NCBI GenBank assembly: GCA_022824315.1
Contig: JAJEAC010000208.1
Span: forward strand, 1 to 64,000
Direction: 5' to 3'
DNA from: Silicimonas sp.
GTDB lineage: Bacteria; Pseudomonadota; Alphaproteobacteria; Rhodobacterales; Rhodobacteraceae
DNA length: 64,000 nucleotides
This document shows, in pieces, positions 54,436 to 63,775 of this stretch. Both the position numbers and the translations under genes were made by a program. Every line of letters begins with the position of its first letter. The stretch's first letter is position 1. The notes beneath the pieces are model-generated. The model searched no databases. It was not told where the DNA came from and saw only the letters and a list, made by a program, of their open reading frames with translations.

Positions 54436-55838
54436 CGGAGCGCCGCGAACCGACTTGGGACGACCTCGCCCATTGGGGCCGACGGGCGGCGGAATGGGGT
54501 GCCGACTATCACCGCACCATTCGCGAGCGCCCGGTCCGATCACAGGTTTCGCCCGGCGAGATCGCAGCCTCGCTTCCCAAGGCGCCGCCCGAGGAAGCCG
54601 AAGACATGGAGACGATCTTCAGCGACGTGGACCGTCTTGTCATGCCCGGCATCACGCATTGGCAGCATCCGAGCTTCTTCGCCTATTTCTGCTCGAATGC
54701 ATCGCCGCCCTCCGTCGTCGCGGACTACATGATCGCGAACCTCGCCGTTCAGTGCATGATCTGGCAGACGTCGCCCGCCGGAACCGAACTGGAAACGCGA
54801 GTCCTTGACTGGCTTCGCCAAGCACTCGACCTGCCCGAGGCATTCCATGGCGTCATTCATGGCAGCGCCTCCGAAGCCACGCTGGCCGCCGTCCTGACCA
54901 TGCGGGAACGCACGCTGCAGTGGCAGGGAAACCAGGCCGGACTGCCCGGACAGAAACCCCTTCGGATCTACGCGACGGCCGAAGTGCATACGTCGATCGA
55001 CCGTGCGATCTGGGTTGCCGGAATCGGGCAGGACAACCTCGTCCGGATTCCCGCAACGGGAACGCTGAGATCCATGAACCCCTCCGCACTGGACGACGCG
55101 ATCACGTCGGACCTTGCTGCGGGACACCTGCCCGCGGGCATCATCTCCTGCGTCGGCGGCACAAGCATGGGCGCCTCGGACGAGGTGGGCCGCATCGCGA
55201 AGGTTGCGAGAAAACACGGTCTTTATCTCCATGTGGATGCAGCATGGGCCGGCAACGCCATGATCTGCCCCGAGTTCCGGCACCTCTGGGCCGGCACCGG
55301 GGAGGCGGACAGCGTGGTCTTCAATCCCTACAAGTGGATGGGGGGACAATTCGACGGCTCTGTTCATTTCGTGCGCGCGCCGGAGGACCTGACCCGCACG
55401 CTGGCAATCAAGCCCGCATACCTGAAGACCCATGGCGCAGACGGATTCATCAACTACTCGGAATGGTCAATTCCCCTTGGTCGGAGGTTCCGCGCGCTCA
55501 AGCTCTGGTTCCTGATCAGGGCCTATGGACTGAATGGTCTCCGCCGCCGCATCCGAAACCATGTCGCATGGTCCGAAGAGCTGGCCGGGACTCTTCGGGA
55601 TGACGACAGGTTCGAGATCGTGACCGATCCGATTCTGTCGCTTTTCACGTTCCGCCTCGCCGGGAAGGATGACGCGGGTCAGCTGGATTTCGTGAACCGC
55701 CTGAACGACGATGGGCGGCTCTACGTGACGCAGACCCAAGTCGATGATCGGACCGTGATACGCTTCCAGGTCGGACAGTTCGGCACCACGCGTGAGGACG
55801 TGCTGGCGGCCTATGACGTGATGAGGGAACTGGCATGA
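54432..55838 (+). CDS. Aromatic L-amino acid decarboxylase (PLP group II)
   Basis: PLP enzyme of 468 residues similar to DOPA/tyrosine/tryptophan decarboxylases. Conserved parts are MPGITHWQHPSFFAYFCSN, TSPAGTELE, HGSASEATLAAVL, VHTSIDRA, HVDAAWAGNAMICPE, and FNPYKWMGG with the PLP Lys301. It is embedded in the homoprotocatechuate operon by 4-bp overlaps on both sides. L-DOPA to dopamine would lead, after deamination and oxidation, to homoprotocatechuate. The fine specificity is not visible. Confidence 0.88.
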   Translation: MTERREPTWDDLAHWGRRAAEWGADYHRTIRERPVRSQVSPGEIAASLPKAPPEEAEDMETIFSDVDRLVMPGITHWQHPSFFAYFCSNASPPSVVADYMIANLAVQCMIWQTSPAGTELETRVLDWLRQALDLPEAFHGVIHGSASEATLAAVLTMRERTLQWQGNQAGLPGQKPLRIYATAEVHTSIDRAIWVAGIGQDNLVRIPATGTLRSMNPSALDDAITSDLAAGHLPAGIISCVGGTSMGASDEVGRIAKVARKHGLYLHVDAAWAGNAMICPEFRHLWAGTGEADSVVFNPYKWMGGQFDGSVHFVRAPEDLTRTLAIKPAYLKTHGADGFINYSEWSIPLGRRFRALKLWFLIRAYGLNGLRRRIRNHVAWSEELAGTLRDDDRFEIVTDPILSLFTFRLAGKDDAGQLDFVNRLNDDGRLYVTQTQVDDRTVIRFQVGQFGTTREDVLAAYDVMRELA

Positions 55839-56686
55839 GGTTCGCGACTTACACTCTCGCCAACGAGCGCTTCTACGGCATGGTGACCGAGCAGGGAGTC
55901 ATCCCGCTCTCGCAGGAATTCCCGGAATGGCCGACACTCAAGGAAGTCGTCGCGGCCGCCGGACTTGACGCTTTGGCCCAAGCGGCAGATGGCCGGACCG
56001 CTTCGCACCGAGGCATCTTGTTTGAACCTCCGATTCCGGATCCCAGCCGCATCATTTGCGTCGGCGTCAATTTTCCCGATCGGAATGCCGAGTACAAGGA
56101 CGGCAGCGACCAGCCGAAGCACATGTCGCTCTTTCCCCGCTTCCCGTCGAGCTTCACTGGCCATGACCGGCCCCTGATCCGACCGCCCGAGAGCGAAAAA
56201 CTTGACTACGAGGGCGAGGTCGCAGTCGTGATCGGCAAGGGCGGTCGCCGAATTGCGGCATCAAACGCTCACGAGCACATCGCTGCACTCACCCTCTGCA
56301 ACGAGGGAACGATCCGCGACTGGGTTCGGCATGCAAAATTCAACGTCACTCAAGGCAAGAACTGGGACAGTTCCGGTGCCATGGGACCCTGGATCGTGCC
56401 CTTTGCTGACTCGGCCCAGCTTGACGACGCCCGGCTCGTCACGCGGGTCAACGGAGAGGTGCGGCAGGACGATTACCTGAAGAACATGATGTTTCCGGTG
56501 CGTGAACAGATCGCCTACATCTCGACCTTCACGACCCTCGACAGCGGCGACATCATTGTCACCGGCACCCCCACTGGCGCGGGTGCGCGTTTCGATCCGC
56601 CGCGATTCCTGCAGCCCGGCGACGTGATCGAGGTTGAGGTCGAGGGCATTGGCACGCTTCGCAACGCGGTCGAGGACGAGACGTGA
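55835..56686 (+). CDS. hpaG: Fumarylacetoacetate hydrolase-family decarboxylase/isomerase (HpaG-like)
   Basis: Enzyme of 283 residues with the FAH metal site: IICVGVNFPDRNAEY, LDYEGEVAVVIGKGGR (Glu pair) and GDIIVTGTPTGAGA. In this pathway it would decarboxylate OPET and isomerise HHDD. E. coli HpaG has two such halves; here there is only one, so it may act as a homodimer, or another gene may supply the second activity. Confidence 0.85.
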   Translation: MRFATYTLANERFYGMVTEQGVIPLSQEFPEWPTLKEVVAAAGLDALAQAADGRTASHRGILFEPPIPDPSRIICVGVNFPDRNAEYKDGSDQPKHMSLFPRFPSSFTGHDRPLIRPPESEKLDYEGEVAVVIGKGGRRIAASNAHEHIAALTLCNEGTIRDWVRHAKFNVTQGKNWDSSGAMGPWIVPFADSAQLDDARLVTRVNGEVRQDDYLKNMMFPVREQIAYISTFTTLDSGDIIVTGTPTGAGARFDPPRFLQPGDVIEVEVEGIGTLRNAVEDET

Positions 56687-57483
56687 CGCCTGAAGAGCAT
56701 GCCGCTGCCGCCGCCACCCTGCTTCAAGCCGAGGCGACAAGGACCCAGATCGGCCTGCTCAGCCTGGCGCATCCCGACATGACCATGGATGACGCATACG
56801 CGATCCAGAACGAGATTCTCTCGGCCAAGATTGCCCAGGGCCGACAGATAGCCGGATGGAAGATCGGGCTCACTTCCAAGGCCATGCAAGCCGCGCTGAA
56901 CATCGACGTTCCGGACAGCGGGATCCTCTTTGACGACATGGAATTCTCCAACGGAAGCGAGGTTCCGGCAGGACGCTTCATCCAGCCTCGCATCGAGGCG
57001 GAGATAGCGTTCATCATCAAGAGCCCGATCAGCGGACAGGACGTCACGCACGAAGATGTCCTGGCCGCAACCGAATGCGTAGCACCGGTCATTGAAATCC
57101 TCGACACCCGCATACTTCGCGCCGACCCTGCAAGCGGCCAGACCCGCATCATCATGGACACGATCAGCGACAATGCGGCGAACGCGGGCTTCGTGCTTGG
57201 AGACGAGCGCCACGATGTGGACGCGCACGATCTCCGCTGGATTCCCGCCATCGTATTCAAGGACGGCGAAGTCGAGGAAACCGGCCTAGGTGCGGGCGTC
57301 CTGAACGACCCTGTCGAGAGCGTTTGCTGGCTGGCCCGTCGCATGGCATGCTATGACCAGCAGATCGAGGCCGGACAGGTGATCCTGTCGGGATCGTTCA
57401 TTCGCCCCCTTGAATGTCCCCCGGGGACCCGAATACATGCCGACTACGGAGCCTTCGGCACCGTTGACATCGCTTTCGCCTGA
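56683..57483 (+). CDS. hpaH: 2-oxo-hept-4-ene-1,7-dioate hydratase
   Basis: Hydratase of 266 residues of the HpaH/MhpD family: DAYAIQNEIL, IAGWKIGLTSKAMQAAL, QPRIEAEIAFIIK, and ECVAPVIEILDTR. It adds water before the final aldol cleavage by HpaI, which is not in this window. GTG 56683 overlaps the previous stop by 4 bp. Confidence 0.9.
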   Translation: MTPEEHAAAAATLLQAEATRTQIGLLSLAHPDMTMDDAYAIQNEILSAKIAQGRQIAGWKIGLTSKAMQAALNIDVPDSGILFDDMEFSNGSEVPAGRFIQPRIEAEIAFIIKSPISGQDVTHEDVLAATECVAPVIEILDTRILRADPASGQTRIIMDTISDNAANAGFVLGDERHDVDAHDLRWIPAIVFKDGEVEETGLGAGVLNDPVESVCWLARRMACYDQQIEAGQVILSGSFIRPLECPPGTRIHADYGAFGTVDIAFA

Positions 57484-57495
57484 AAGGTCATCCCC

Positions 57496-58845
57496 ATGAG
57501 AGACTCGAACTTCCTGAAAGAACAGAACGCCCGTCTTCTTTGGCACCCGATGGCAAGCCCGACGGACTGCATCGAAAACCCGCCGATCATCGTCACGGGC
57601 GCGACGGGCACGCGCATTCGCGACATTGACGGCCACGAGGCGGTGGATGCCGTGGGCGGTCTCTGGAACGTCAACCTGGGATATTCCTGCGAACCCGTGA
57701 AACAGGCGATTGCAGACCAGCTTGGCACGCTGCCCTACTATTCGGCCTTTCGCGGAACCACGAACGACAAGATCATCGAACTGGCGCACGTGCTGGCCGA
57801 GTTCTTTGCCCCGGACGGCATGGCGCGCGCATTCTTCACCAGCGGCGGTTCGGACAGCGTCGAGACCGCACTGCGCCTCGCACGGCAATTTCACAAGATC
57901 AGGGGAGAAGCCGGCCGGGTGAAATTCCTGAGCCTGAAGAAAGGCTACCACGGCACACACATGGGCGGCGCCAGCGTCAACGGAAACGCGAACTTCCGGA
58001 CGAACTACGAGCCCCTTTTGCCGGGCTGCTATCACATTCCGTCACCCTACACCTACCGCAACCCCTTCGACGAAAGCGACCCGGAAAGGCTCGCCAACCT
58101 GTGCGCTGCAGCGCTGGAAGACGAAATCGAGTTCCAGGGCGCGAGCACGATCGCCGCCTTCATCATGGAGCCGATCCTGGGTGCAGGCGGCGTGATCCCG
58201 CCGCATTCGTCGTTCATGCCGATGGTGCGCGAAATCTGCCACCGTCATGGCATTCTGCTGATCTCTGACGAGGTGATCACCGGCTACGGCCGCACGGGCG
58301 CCTGGTCCGGCGCACGGCTTTGGGGCGTCCGGCCCGACTTGATGACCACCGCCAAGGCGATCACCAACGGCTACTTTCCGTACGGCGCAGTGATGATCAG
58401 CGAAGGGATGGCCGACACTTTCGAGAACGACAAGTCACCCAACGCCTTCATCGGCCACGGCTACACGTATTCGGGCCATCCGGTCGGCGCCGCCGCGGCG
58501 CTGGCCTGCCTCGCCGAAACCAAGCGTCTCAACGTGATCGAAAACGCGGCGGCGCGAGGAACCGAACTCTTTGACGGCCTGTGCGCCCTCAAGGAAAAGC
58601 ATGAACAGATTGGTGACGTCCGAGGCGGTCATGGGCTGATGCTTGCCATCGAGTGCGTGTCGGATCGAGCGACCAAGGCCGCAGACATGGCCATGCCGCT
58701 CCGGGTGCAGAAATTGGCGTACGAAAACGGCGCGATGGTTCGAGCGGCCGGACCAAACCTGTTGATGTCACCGCCCCTGGTGCTGACATCGGACGACGTG
58801 CAGACCATTCTCGCAGCACTCGACGCGGCATTCGCGGCGGCCTGA
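57496..58845 (+). CDS. Class III (omega) aminotransferase
   Basis: PLP enzyme of 449 residues: GLWNVNLGYSCEPVKQAI, FFTSGGSDSVETALRLARQFH, LLISDEVITGYGRTG, and TTAKAITNGYFP with the PLP Lys287. It accepts amino groups from amines to pyruvate or similar. Following the decarboxylase, it could convert dopamine or tyramine to the arylacetaldehyde. It is the last gene of the operon, 12 bp after hpaH. Confidence 0.88.
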   Translation: MRDSNFLKEQNARLLWHPMASPTDCIENPPIIVTGATGTRIRDIDGHEAVDAVGGLWNVNLGYSCEPVKQAIADQLGTLPYYSAFRGTTNDKIIELAHVLAEFFAPDGMARAFFTSGGSDSVETALRLARQFHKIRGEAGRVKFLSLKKGYHGTHMGGASVNGNANFRTNYEPLLPGCYHIPSPYTYRNPFDESDPERLANLCAAALEDEIEFQGASTIAAFIMEPILGAGGVIPPHSSFMPMVREICHRHGILLISDEVITGYGRTGAWSGARLWGVRPDLMTTAKAITNGYFPYGAVMISEGMADTFENDKSPNAFIGHGYTYSGHPVGAAAALACLAETKRLNVIENAAARGTELFDGLCALKEKHEQIGDVRGGHGLMLAIECVSDRATKAADMAMPLRVQKLAYENGAMVRAAGPNLLMSPPLVLTSDDVQTILAALDAAFAAA

Positions 58846-59028
58846 ACCCGGCTGCAAGTCGCTGGAAGAGATTACGGTTCGAGATTGAACTCGCTGGCTT
58901 GACCGGGAGCTTTACAGGAAGCCCTATTCTCCGCCTGCGCTTCGGAATGGGTCGGGCGTTGCATTTCGGACTGGAGGCGGGGTTTCTTGCGAGCGCTTTG
59001 TGACGTACGCAATCAAGGAGCATAAGAC

Positions 59029-59547
59029 TTGCCGAGCCCGTGCCGCCCCAACGTAATTCTCGCCGTTTTCGACACGCTGAGCGAAGCGGACTGCGGCAGG
59101 AAAGAGGCACAGGCCCAAATGCCTGCGCTTGCAAGGCTGCGCAGCGAAAGCGCTCTCTTCACAAACGCATACGCGCCATGCCCGGAGAGCAGCCCAGCAC
59201 GGGCGAGCCTGTTTACCGGGCTGGATCCTTGCGCGCATGGAGTGTGGACAAATGGCGTTGCCCTTCCCGCGCGGGAGCGGACGTTTCCCCAAATACTCGC
59301 TCAGTTGGGTTATGCCAATTGGCTGGTCGGTCGACGGCAGCTGGCCGGTGTTGTCAAAAGTCAAGAGACCACACTACTCGAATTTCGGCCCTGTCTGTTG
59401 ATCGCAATCGCTTCAAGCGGCGTCTCGCGCCGTGCCTTCAAGGCTTCAGAGGGCTACGCATTTTGCCAGGACCGCAAGAATGCTCTGATCAGGCCTTCGT
59501 CTATACCGGCAGAGATGGCAGGCGCCCTGCCTCTTTCAGCAGGCTGA
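59029..59547 (+). pseudogene. Truncated sulfatase (alkaline phosphatase superfamily)
   Basis: The first 110 codons resemble the N-terminus of a sulfatase: RPNVILAVFDTLSEADCG, MPALARLRSESALFTNAYAP, and SSPARASLFTGL, the Ser/Cys-x-Pro-x-Arg motif whose first residue becomes formylglycine. Full-length enzymes have about 450-550 residues. After about 59390 the similarity ends, and the frame runs 47 bp into the tail of the opposite epimerase gene. AAGGAG lies before the TTG start. It is a truncated remnant. Confidence 0.7.
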
Positions 59548-60478
59548 ATGCCCGATGGGTCGCGGCGATTCCGTCCCTTACGGATAAGGCCGGATAATCG
59601 GGAACATGCGCCCGCAGCGGCGTCTCATCCAGATCTGATGGGAATGGAAAGGGAGCTCCGCTGGCGACTACCCGGTGCCTCGGTTCGAGCCGGTCCAGCT
59701 CCGAGAGGCCCATCTCGATTGTCTCATAGCGCCCATTCAGGTCGAATGCATGGAATCCGTCTCCGTCTGCGCTGACCGAGGCAATGAAGGCGGCTGCGGC
59801 TTCTCCGGCATAGAGCCAGCTGTAAGGGCCCGTGAATGGGATGTCATACGCCTCATCAAGGACGGCAGCCTGAATGCCGATCGTATTCTTCGAACTGATA
59901 CCCTGGTCTCGGGCAACTCCGTAAACGACGTTCGGACGAAGACATATTGAAGGTACCTGCCAATCGGCCCAATAGACAAAGGCAGCCTGTTCGTTGGCCA
60001 CTTTGTAGGCGCCGTAGAGCGTTTCCTTGAAACCTGATCCTGCTGGAAACGCGTGGGCCGCGACCGAAGAAGCGAACACGACCCGCTCTATTCCATTGTG
60101 GCGTGCCGCCTCCAGGACATTGACCGTTCCTTCCACGTTCACGCGCGCACCGAGCGCAGGGTTCGCCGCGCAATGCGGCACCTGAAGTCCGGCAAGATGA
60201 ACGATGGCCTGAACATTGCGGGTCTCGACCAACTCGGCCACAGCCAGCCCGTCGGTGACGTCGAGCGCAGACCAATCCAGCGCATTCGCCGCCGCCTCGC
60301 CCATGATCAGTGCGACGCGTCCAGGGCTTTTTTGCAGATCGGTCGGAATGACCGGAACGCCAGAACGCACAAGGATCGCTGTGGTCCATGCCCCAAGGCA
60401 CCCTCCGGCGCCCGTGACCAGGACCGGACCCGAAAATCGGCCAGAATCTATCAAGAATGGGGCTGTCAAAAAGTCCAT
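59501..60478 (-). CDS. NAD-dependent epimerase/dehydratase (extended SDR)
   Basis: Enzyme of 325 residues. The NAD site reads VLVTGAGGCLGAWTTAIL, the catalytic motif is YGAYKVANE, and VFASSVAAHAF precedes it. It may be a sugar/uronate epimerase or dehydrogenase. GAGGTGA precedes ATG 60478. It ends a minus-strand operon with a TctCBA transporter and an M28-like protein, so it may process the sugar-acid substrate of that transporter. Confidence 0.82.
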   Translation of the reverse strand: MDFLTAPFLIDSGRFSGPVLVTGAGGCLGAWTTAILVRSGVPVIPTDLQKSPGRVALIMGEAAANALDWSALDVTDGLAVAELVETRNVQAIVHLAGLQVPHCAANPALGARVNVEGTVNVLEAARHNGIERVVFASSVAAHAFPAGSGFKETLYGAYKVANEQAAFVYWADWQVPSICLRPNVVYGVARDQGISSKNTIGIQAAVLDEAYDIPFTGPYSWLYAGEAAAAFIASVSADGDGFHAFDLNGRYETIEMGLSELDRLEPRHRVVASGAPFPFPSDLDETPLRAHVPDYPALSVRDGIAATHRAFSLLKEAGRLPSLPV

Positions 60479-60487
60479 GCAGTCACC

Positions 60488-61711
60488 TCAGTCCCTTTCC
60501 TCGCCATCGAAAGCCTCGATCGTCCGGACCAATGCCGACGCTATTCTCGCCAGCAACTGCGGATCCACGACCTCCGGCCCGTCATCCTTGAGGTGAAAGA
60601 ACCTCTGCGGCCCCATCAGGGCCATGCCGGGGTAACCGCGTTCGAGGATCCAGCGAATCTCGCCGCTCTTGCGGTCGTATGCGGCTGGTTCGAGATGAGG
60701 AAGTTCAGCGAAGGCCTTCTTTGCATGTTCGAGCAAATCCGCCGAAGAATACAGCCAGCTCTCCGGCTCGGGACCGTTTGCGATCAGCATCGGCCCCTCC
60801 TGATCGTAGCCGTAGGTGCCGATGGACGATCCGAGATGCAGCCAGCAGTCGGTCACTTCCGGGGGCGGAAGAACATCCTTCTCGAACAGGTGATGAATGC
60901 CCATATGGCCGATTTCGTGCCCCGAGTTGGACAGGAACAGGAAGCTCTGTGGCTGCGTTGATCTGGACGCCCACCGCGCCAGCTCCAGAAGGAGTGCCAC
61001 ACCCGCCCCACGCTCACCGGCACAACGGAACCAACCGCTCTGCGGTGTGGAGACGATGATCCAGCGCGCGCCCCGCTCCAACCTGCCAACCACGTTCATG
61101 GCTTGCGCCTGCGGCTCGTCCTGACCGGAGAGAAGGAATTCGATTTCATCCCCATGACAAACGGCGTGGTGGAACACGTGCCAGTGCTTGGGTGCGATCA
61201 TGGCCACCGGTATCGGCCACGGGGACTGGTTCCTGGGTGGAATGACGTTCTGGCCGTAGATTTCTCCCGACGCATGGGGGGTGCACCCTAAGATAGCCCT
61301 AGCGCCTCGCGTGGCCAAATCGGTGATGATGCCGTCATGATCGCTCTTCGGCGTCACCATCACGTCTTCAAAGCGTGCAAGAACGATCTTTCCATCAACA
61401 TCGCCCTCAGGGGGCACTGGCCTGCCTCTGAGCGGCCTGGTTCCTGCAGATACGGGATGCCACAGCGGGAAGGCATCCATGCGCTGGCCATAGGCACCGA
61501 TCCAGCATTGCTCCAACTGGAACTGCCTCAGCGGCCACGGGTCTAGCGCTGCAGACACGCCGGCCGCCCTCAGTGCGTCACAAAACCATCGCGAAGTCTC
61601 GTGATCCGCAGGCGATGCGGTGCGGTGCTCGCCGAAGCCGGCAAAGCGCAGCACATCTGCATAGAGTGCTTCGGCCATTCTGCTGGTTGAGGAATCCAAG
61701 CTTCGGATCAT
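60488..61711 (-). CDS. M28-like peptidase/aminopeptidase-fold protein
   Basis: About 407 residues. The front half has a PA-like insert, and the catalytic half reads AMNVVGRLERGARWIIVSTPQSGWFRCAGERGAGVALLLELA, aligned with the SHxDS...GAxDNASG zone of M28 peptidases, and later FLFLSNSGHEIGHMG. The first zinc His and the usual Asp are replaced (STPQS, GERG), so zinc binding may be altered or lost. Start ATG 61711 overlaps the TctA stop. Its substrate is unknown. Confidence 0.65.
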   Translation of the reverse strand: MIRSLDSSTSRMAEALYADVLRFAGFGEHRTASPADHETSRWFCDALRAAGVSAALDPWPLRQFQLEQCWIGAYGQRMDAFPLWHPVSAGTRPLRGRPVPPEGDVDGKIVLARFEDVMVTPKSDHDGIITDLATRGARAILGCTPHASGEIYGQNVIPPRNQSPWPIPVAMIAPKHWHVFHHAVCHGDEIEFLLSGQDEPQAQAMNVVGRLERGARWIIVSTPQSGWFRCAGERGAGVALLLELARWASRSTQPQSFLFLSNSGHEIGHMGIHHLFEKDVLPPPEVTDCWLHLGSSIGTYGYDQEGPMLIANGPEPESWLYSSADLLEHAKKAFAELPHLEPAAYDRKSGEIRWILERGYPGMALMGPQRFFHLKDDGPEVVDPQLLARIASALVRTIEAFDGEERD

Positions 61712-63198
61712 GTTGCCCCCCAAAGCCGGGTCCGGGTCGCAAGGCCGATGCGCCCGACGACCAGAAAGGTCAGAACTAGGAAACCGATTGCCACCGGATG
61801 TTCGAAGATGCTGCCGCCCTTAAGGATTACAAGAGACTGACGCACGGCCAGTTCAAGCTGAGGTCCGATGATGAAGCCGATTATGAACGTCACGAAGGGG
61901 AACTCGAACTTCTTCAGGAAGTACCCCACCAAACCGAATGCGAGCATGACAAAGACGCCAAAGGTTTCCCCCGACTGCAGGTAGGCGCCGGTGACGCTGA
62001 AGAAGAGAACGCCAGTGAAGAGGAAGGGAAACGGGACGGCGATGACCCGGACGAAAAAACGCATCCCCAAGAGACCGATTGCCAGCATCAGCGGCGACGC
62101 GATCAGAAGCGAACCGAACAGTCCCAGCATGAAATCGGGGCTGTCACGCATGACCATGGGGCCGGGGATGATCCCGTGCATGGTGAATCCGGCGGCGAGA
62201 ATTGCGGCGATGACGCTGCCTGGAATGCCCATCGCAAGAAGAGGGATCAGGCTCGACGGGATGACCGCGTTGTCGGCGCTTTCTGCCGCAGCGACGCCCT
62301 CGATGTTACCCTTGCCGAAACTTTCGGGATCCTTCGACAGCCGCCGAGCCAGACCGTAGGAGGCGAAGGAGGCGATCGCGGCCCCAAGACCCGGCAGGAT
62401 GCCGACGAAGGACCCCACGGCTGTTCCGCTGGCGATGGGTCTGGCGATGCGGCGCCACTCCGCTCCACTCAGCCAACCCGACTGTTTCTGGCCGCGGTCC
62501 AATGCATCGCCTTTCCTTTTGGCTGCCAGATGCTCTTCCAACTGGATGATCATTTCAGCCACGGCAACGATACCGATGGCGATGGCGATCAGTGGCAGAC
62601 CATCGAACAGCCGGACCGAGCCGAAGGTCAGGCGCTGAACGGCAGTTTCAGGCTCCAGCCCGATGGTTGCAAGGATGATGCCGACAAGTCCGGCGATGAG
62701 CCCTTTCGAGAGCGATTTGCCGGAAAGTGCTGCGATAAATGTCATTGCAAAGACAAGGATTGCCATCAGGTCCACCTTGCCAATCCGAACGGCAATGTCC
62801 GCAAGCGGCGCGGTCAGGAAGATCAGCAGCCATGTCGCGAGAAAGTCGCCGATGGTCGAGGCAACCAGCGCCACGACAAGTGCCTTGCGCCCCTTGCCCT
62901 GTCGCGCAAGCGGATAGCCGTCGAGCGCGGTCGGCACCGACGAAGGCTCCCCAGGCGTATTGATCAGTATGGCCGATACCGCATTGCCTGCGGTCGAACC
63001 TTTGGCGATGCCTACGAGAAATCCGATCGCGCTGACCGGCGCCATTGAATAGGTCAGCGGGATGGCAATCGCCGCCGCCGTTGCCTTTCCCATTCCGGGG
63101 ACCGCTCCGACAATGTAGCCGATGAACAGCCCGAGCGAGACAAACGCGATGTTCGCGGGTGTCAAAGACAGTTCGATGACCGTTGAGAGCGTGTCCAT
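61708..63198 (-). CDS. tctA: TctA-like large membrane subunit (second TTT system)
   Basis: Membrane protein of 496 residues with about 11-12 hydrophobic segments. Conserved parts: GYIVGAVPGMGKATAAAIAIP, INTPGEPSSVPTALDGYPLARQG, GSFVGILPGLGAAIASFASYG, FGKGNIEGVAAAESADNAV, and GIPGSVIAAIL. Start ATG 63198 lies 1 bp after the TctB stop. It is distinct in sequence from the TctA in the oxalate operon. Confidence 0.92.
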   Translation of the reverse strand: MDTLSTVIELSLTPANIAFVSLGLFIGYIVGAVPGMGKATAAAIAIPLTYSMAPVSAIGFLVGIAKGSTAGNAVSAILINTPGEPSSVPTALDGYPLARQGKGRKALVVALVASTIGDFLATWLLIFLTAPLADIAVRIGKVDLMAILVFAMTFIAALSGKSLSKGLIAGLVGIILATIGLEPETAVQRLTFGSVRLFDGLPLIAIAIGIVAVAEMIIQLEEHLAAKRKGDALDRGQKQSGWLSGAEWRRIARPIASGTAVGSFVGILPGLGAAIASFASYGLARRLSKDPESFGKGNIEGVAAAESADNAVIPSSLIPLLAMGIPGSVIAAILAAGFTMHGIIPGPMVMRDSPDFMLGLFGSLLIASPLMLAIGLLGMRFFVRVIAVPFPFLFTGVLFFSVTGAYLQSGETFGVFVMLAFGLVGYFLKKFEFPFVTFIIGFIIGPQLELAVRQSLVILKGGSIFEHPVAIGFLVLTFLVVGRIGLATRTRLWGAT

Positions 63199-63199
63199 T

Positions 63200-63640
63200 T
63201 CAGTAGGGGGCCATGATATGGAGTCCGGCCAGATCCAGAAGGAACCAGCTGGCACCCACTAGGGCCGCGGAAAACACCACGATGATCAGAGGGTTTCGCT
63301 GACCGGCGACAAGCTGAAGTGGGATCAGCGCGGCAATCAGGCTGATCCAGAACCCAAGAGAATACATGGCGTAGGTCGCCACTGCCAAGATCAGGAGCAC
63401 TCCAAAAAGTCGGATATATTGCGTTCGCCTGATCAGGAAGCTGCCTTTGCCCAGGCGTAGCGTCGTGACCAGCTTATAAAGAGCGAGAACGAAAACGAGC
63501 GCGGTGCAGACCCGCGGCAGAAACGCCGGCGACATGGCAACCCAGTCGGGCTCCTCGATCTGCCAGGGAATCACAACAAAGTAGAATCCCAATGCTGCCA
63601 GAGCGAGAAGCCCATACGCGATCTGTTCGTCGCGGTACAT
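63200..63640 (-). CDS. tctB: TctB-like small membrane subunit (second TTT system)
   Basis: Membrane protein of 146 residues with four hydrophobic segments: YGLLALAALGFYFVVIPWQI, MSPAFLPRVCTALVFVLALYKL and two further. It pairs with the TctA encoded 1 bp downstream. Start ATG 63640. Confidence 0.8.
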   Translation of the reverse strand: MYRDEQIAYGLLALAALGFYFVVIPWQIEEPDWVAMSPAFLPRVCTALVFVLALYKLVTTLRLGKGSFLIRRTQYIRLFGVLLILAVATYAMYSLGFWISLIAALIPLQLVAGQRNPLIIVVFSAALVGASWFLLDLAGLHIMAPY

Positions 63641-63775
63641 TGCACCTAGTTCTGCCGGATCATGATCGCCTATGACAACAGGTCATTCGTCTTGCCGCAC
63701 CCGAATCGACATCGATTCCTCCGGTTGGCACGACTCAGGACCCTGTCAACGCTCACGAAGAATCAGCCAGCCGCG

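Noticed and set aside
61798-63048. 416-codon plus-strand frame opposite the second tctA
   Set aside because: Hydrophilic, biased composition and no conserved motif; the membrane protein on the other strand is clear.
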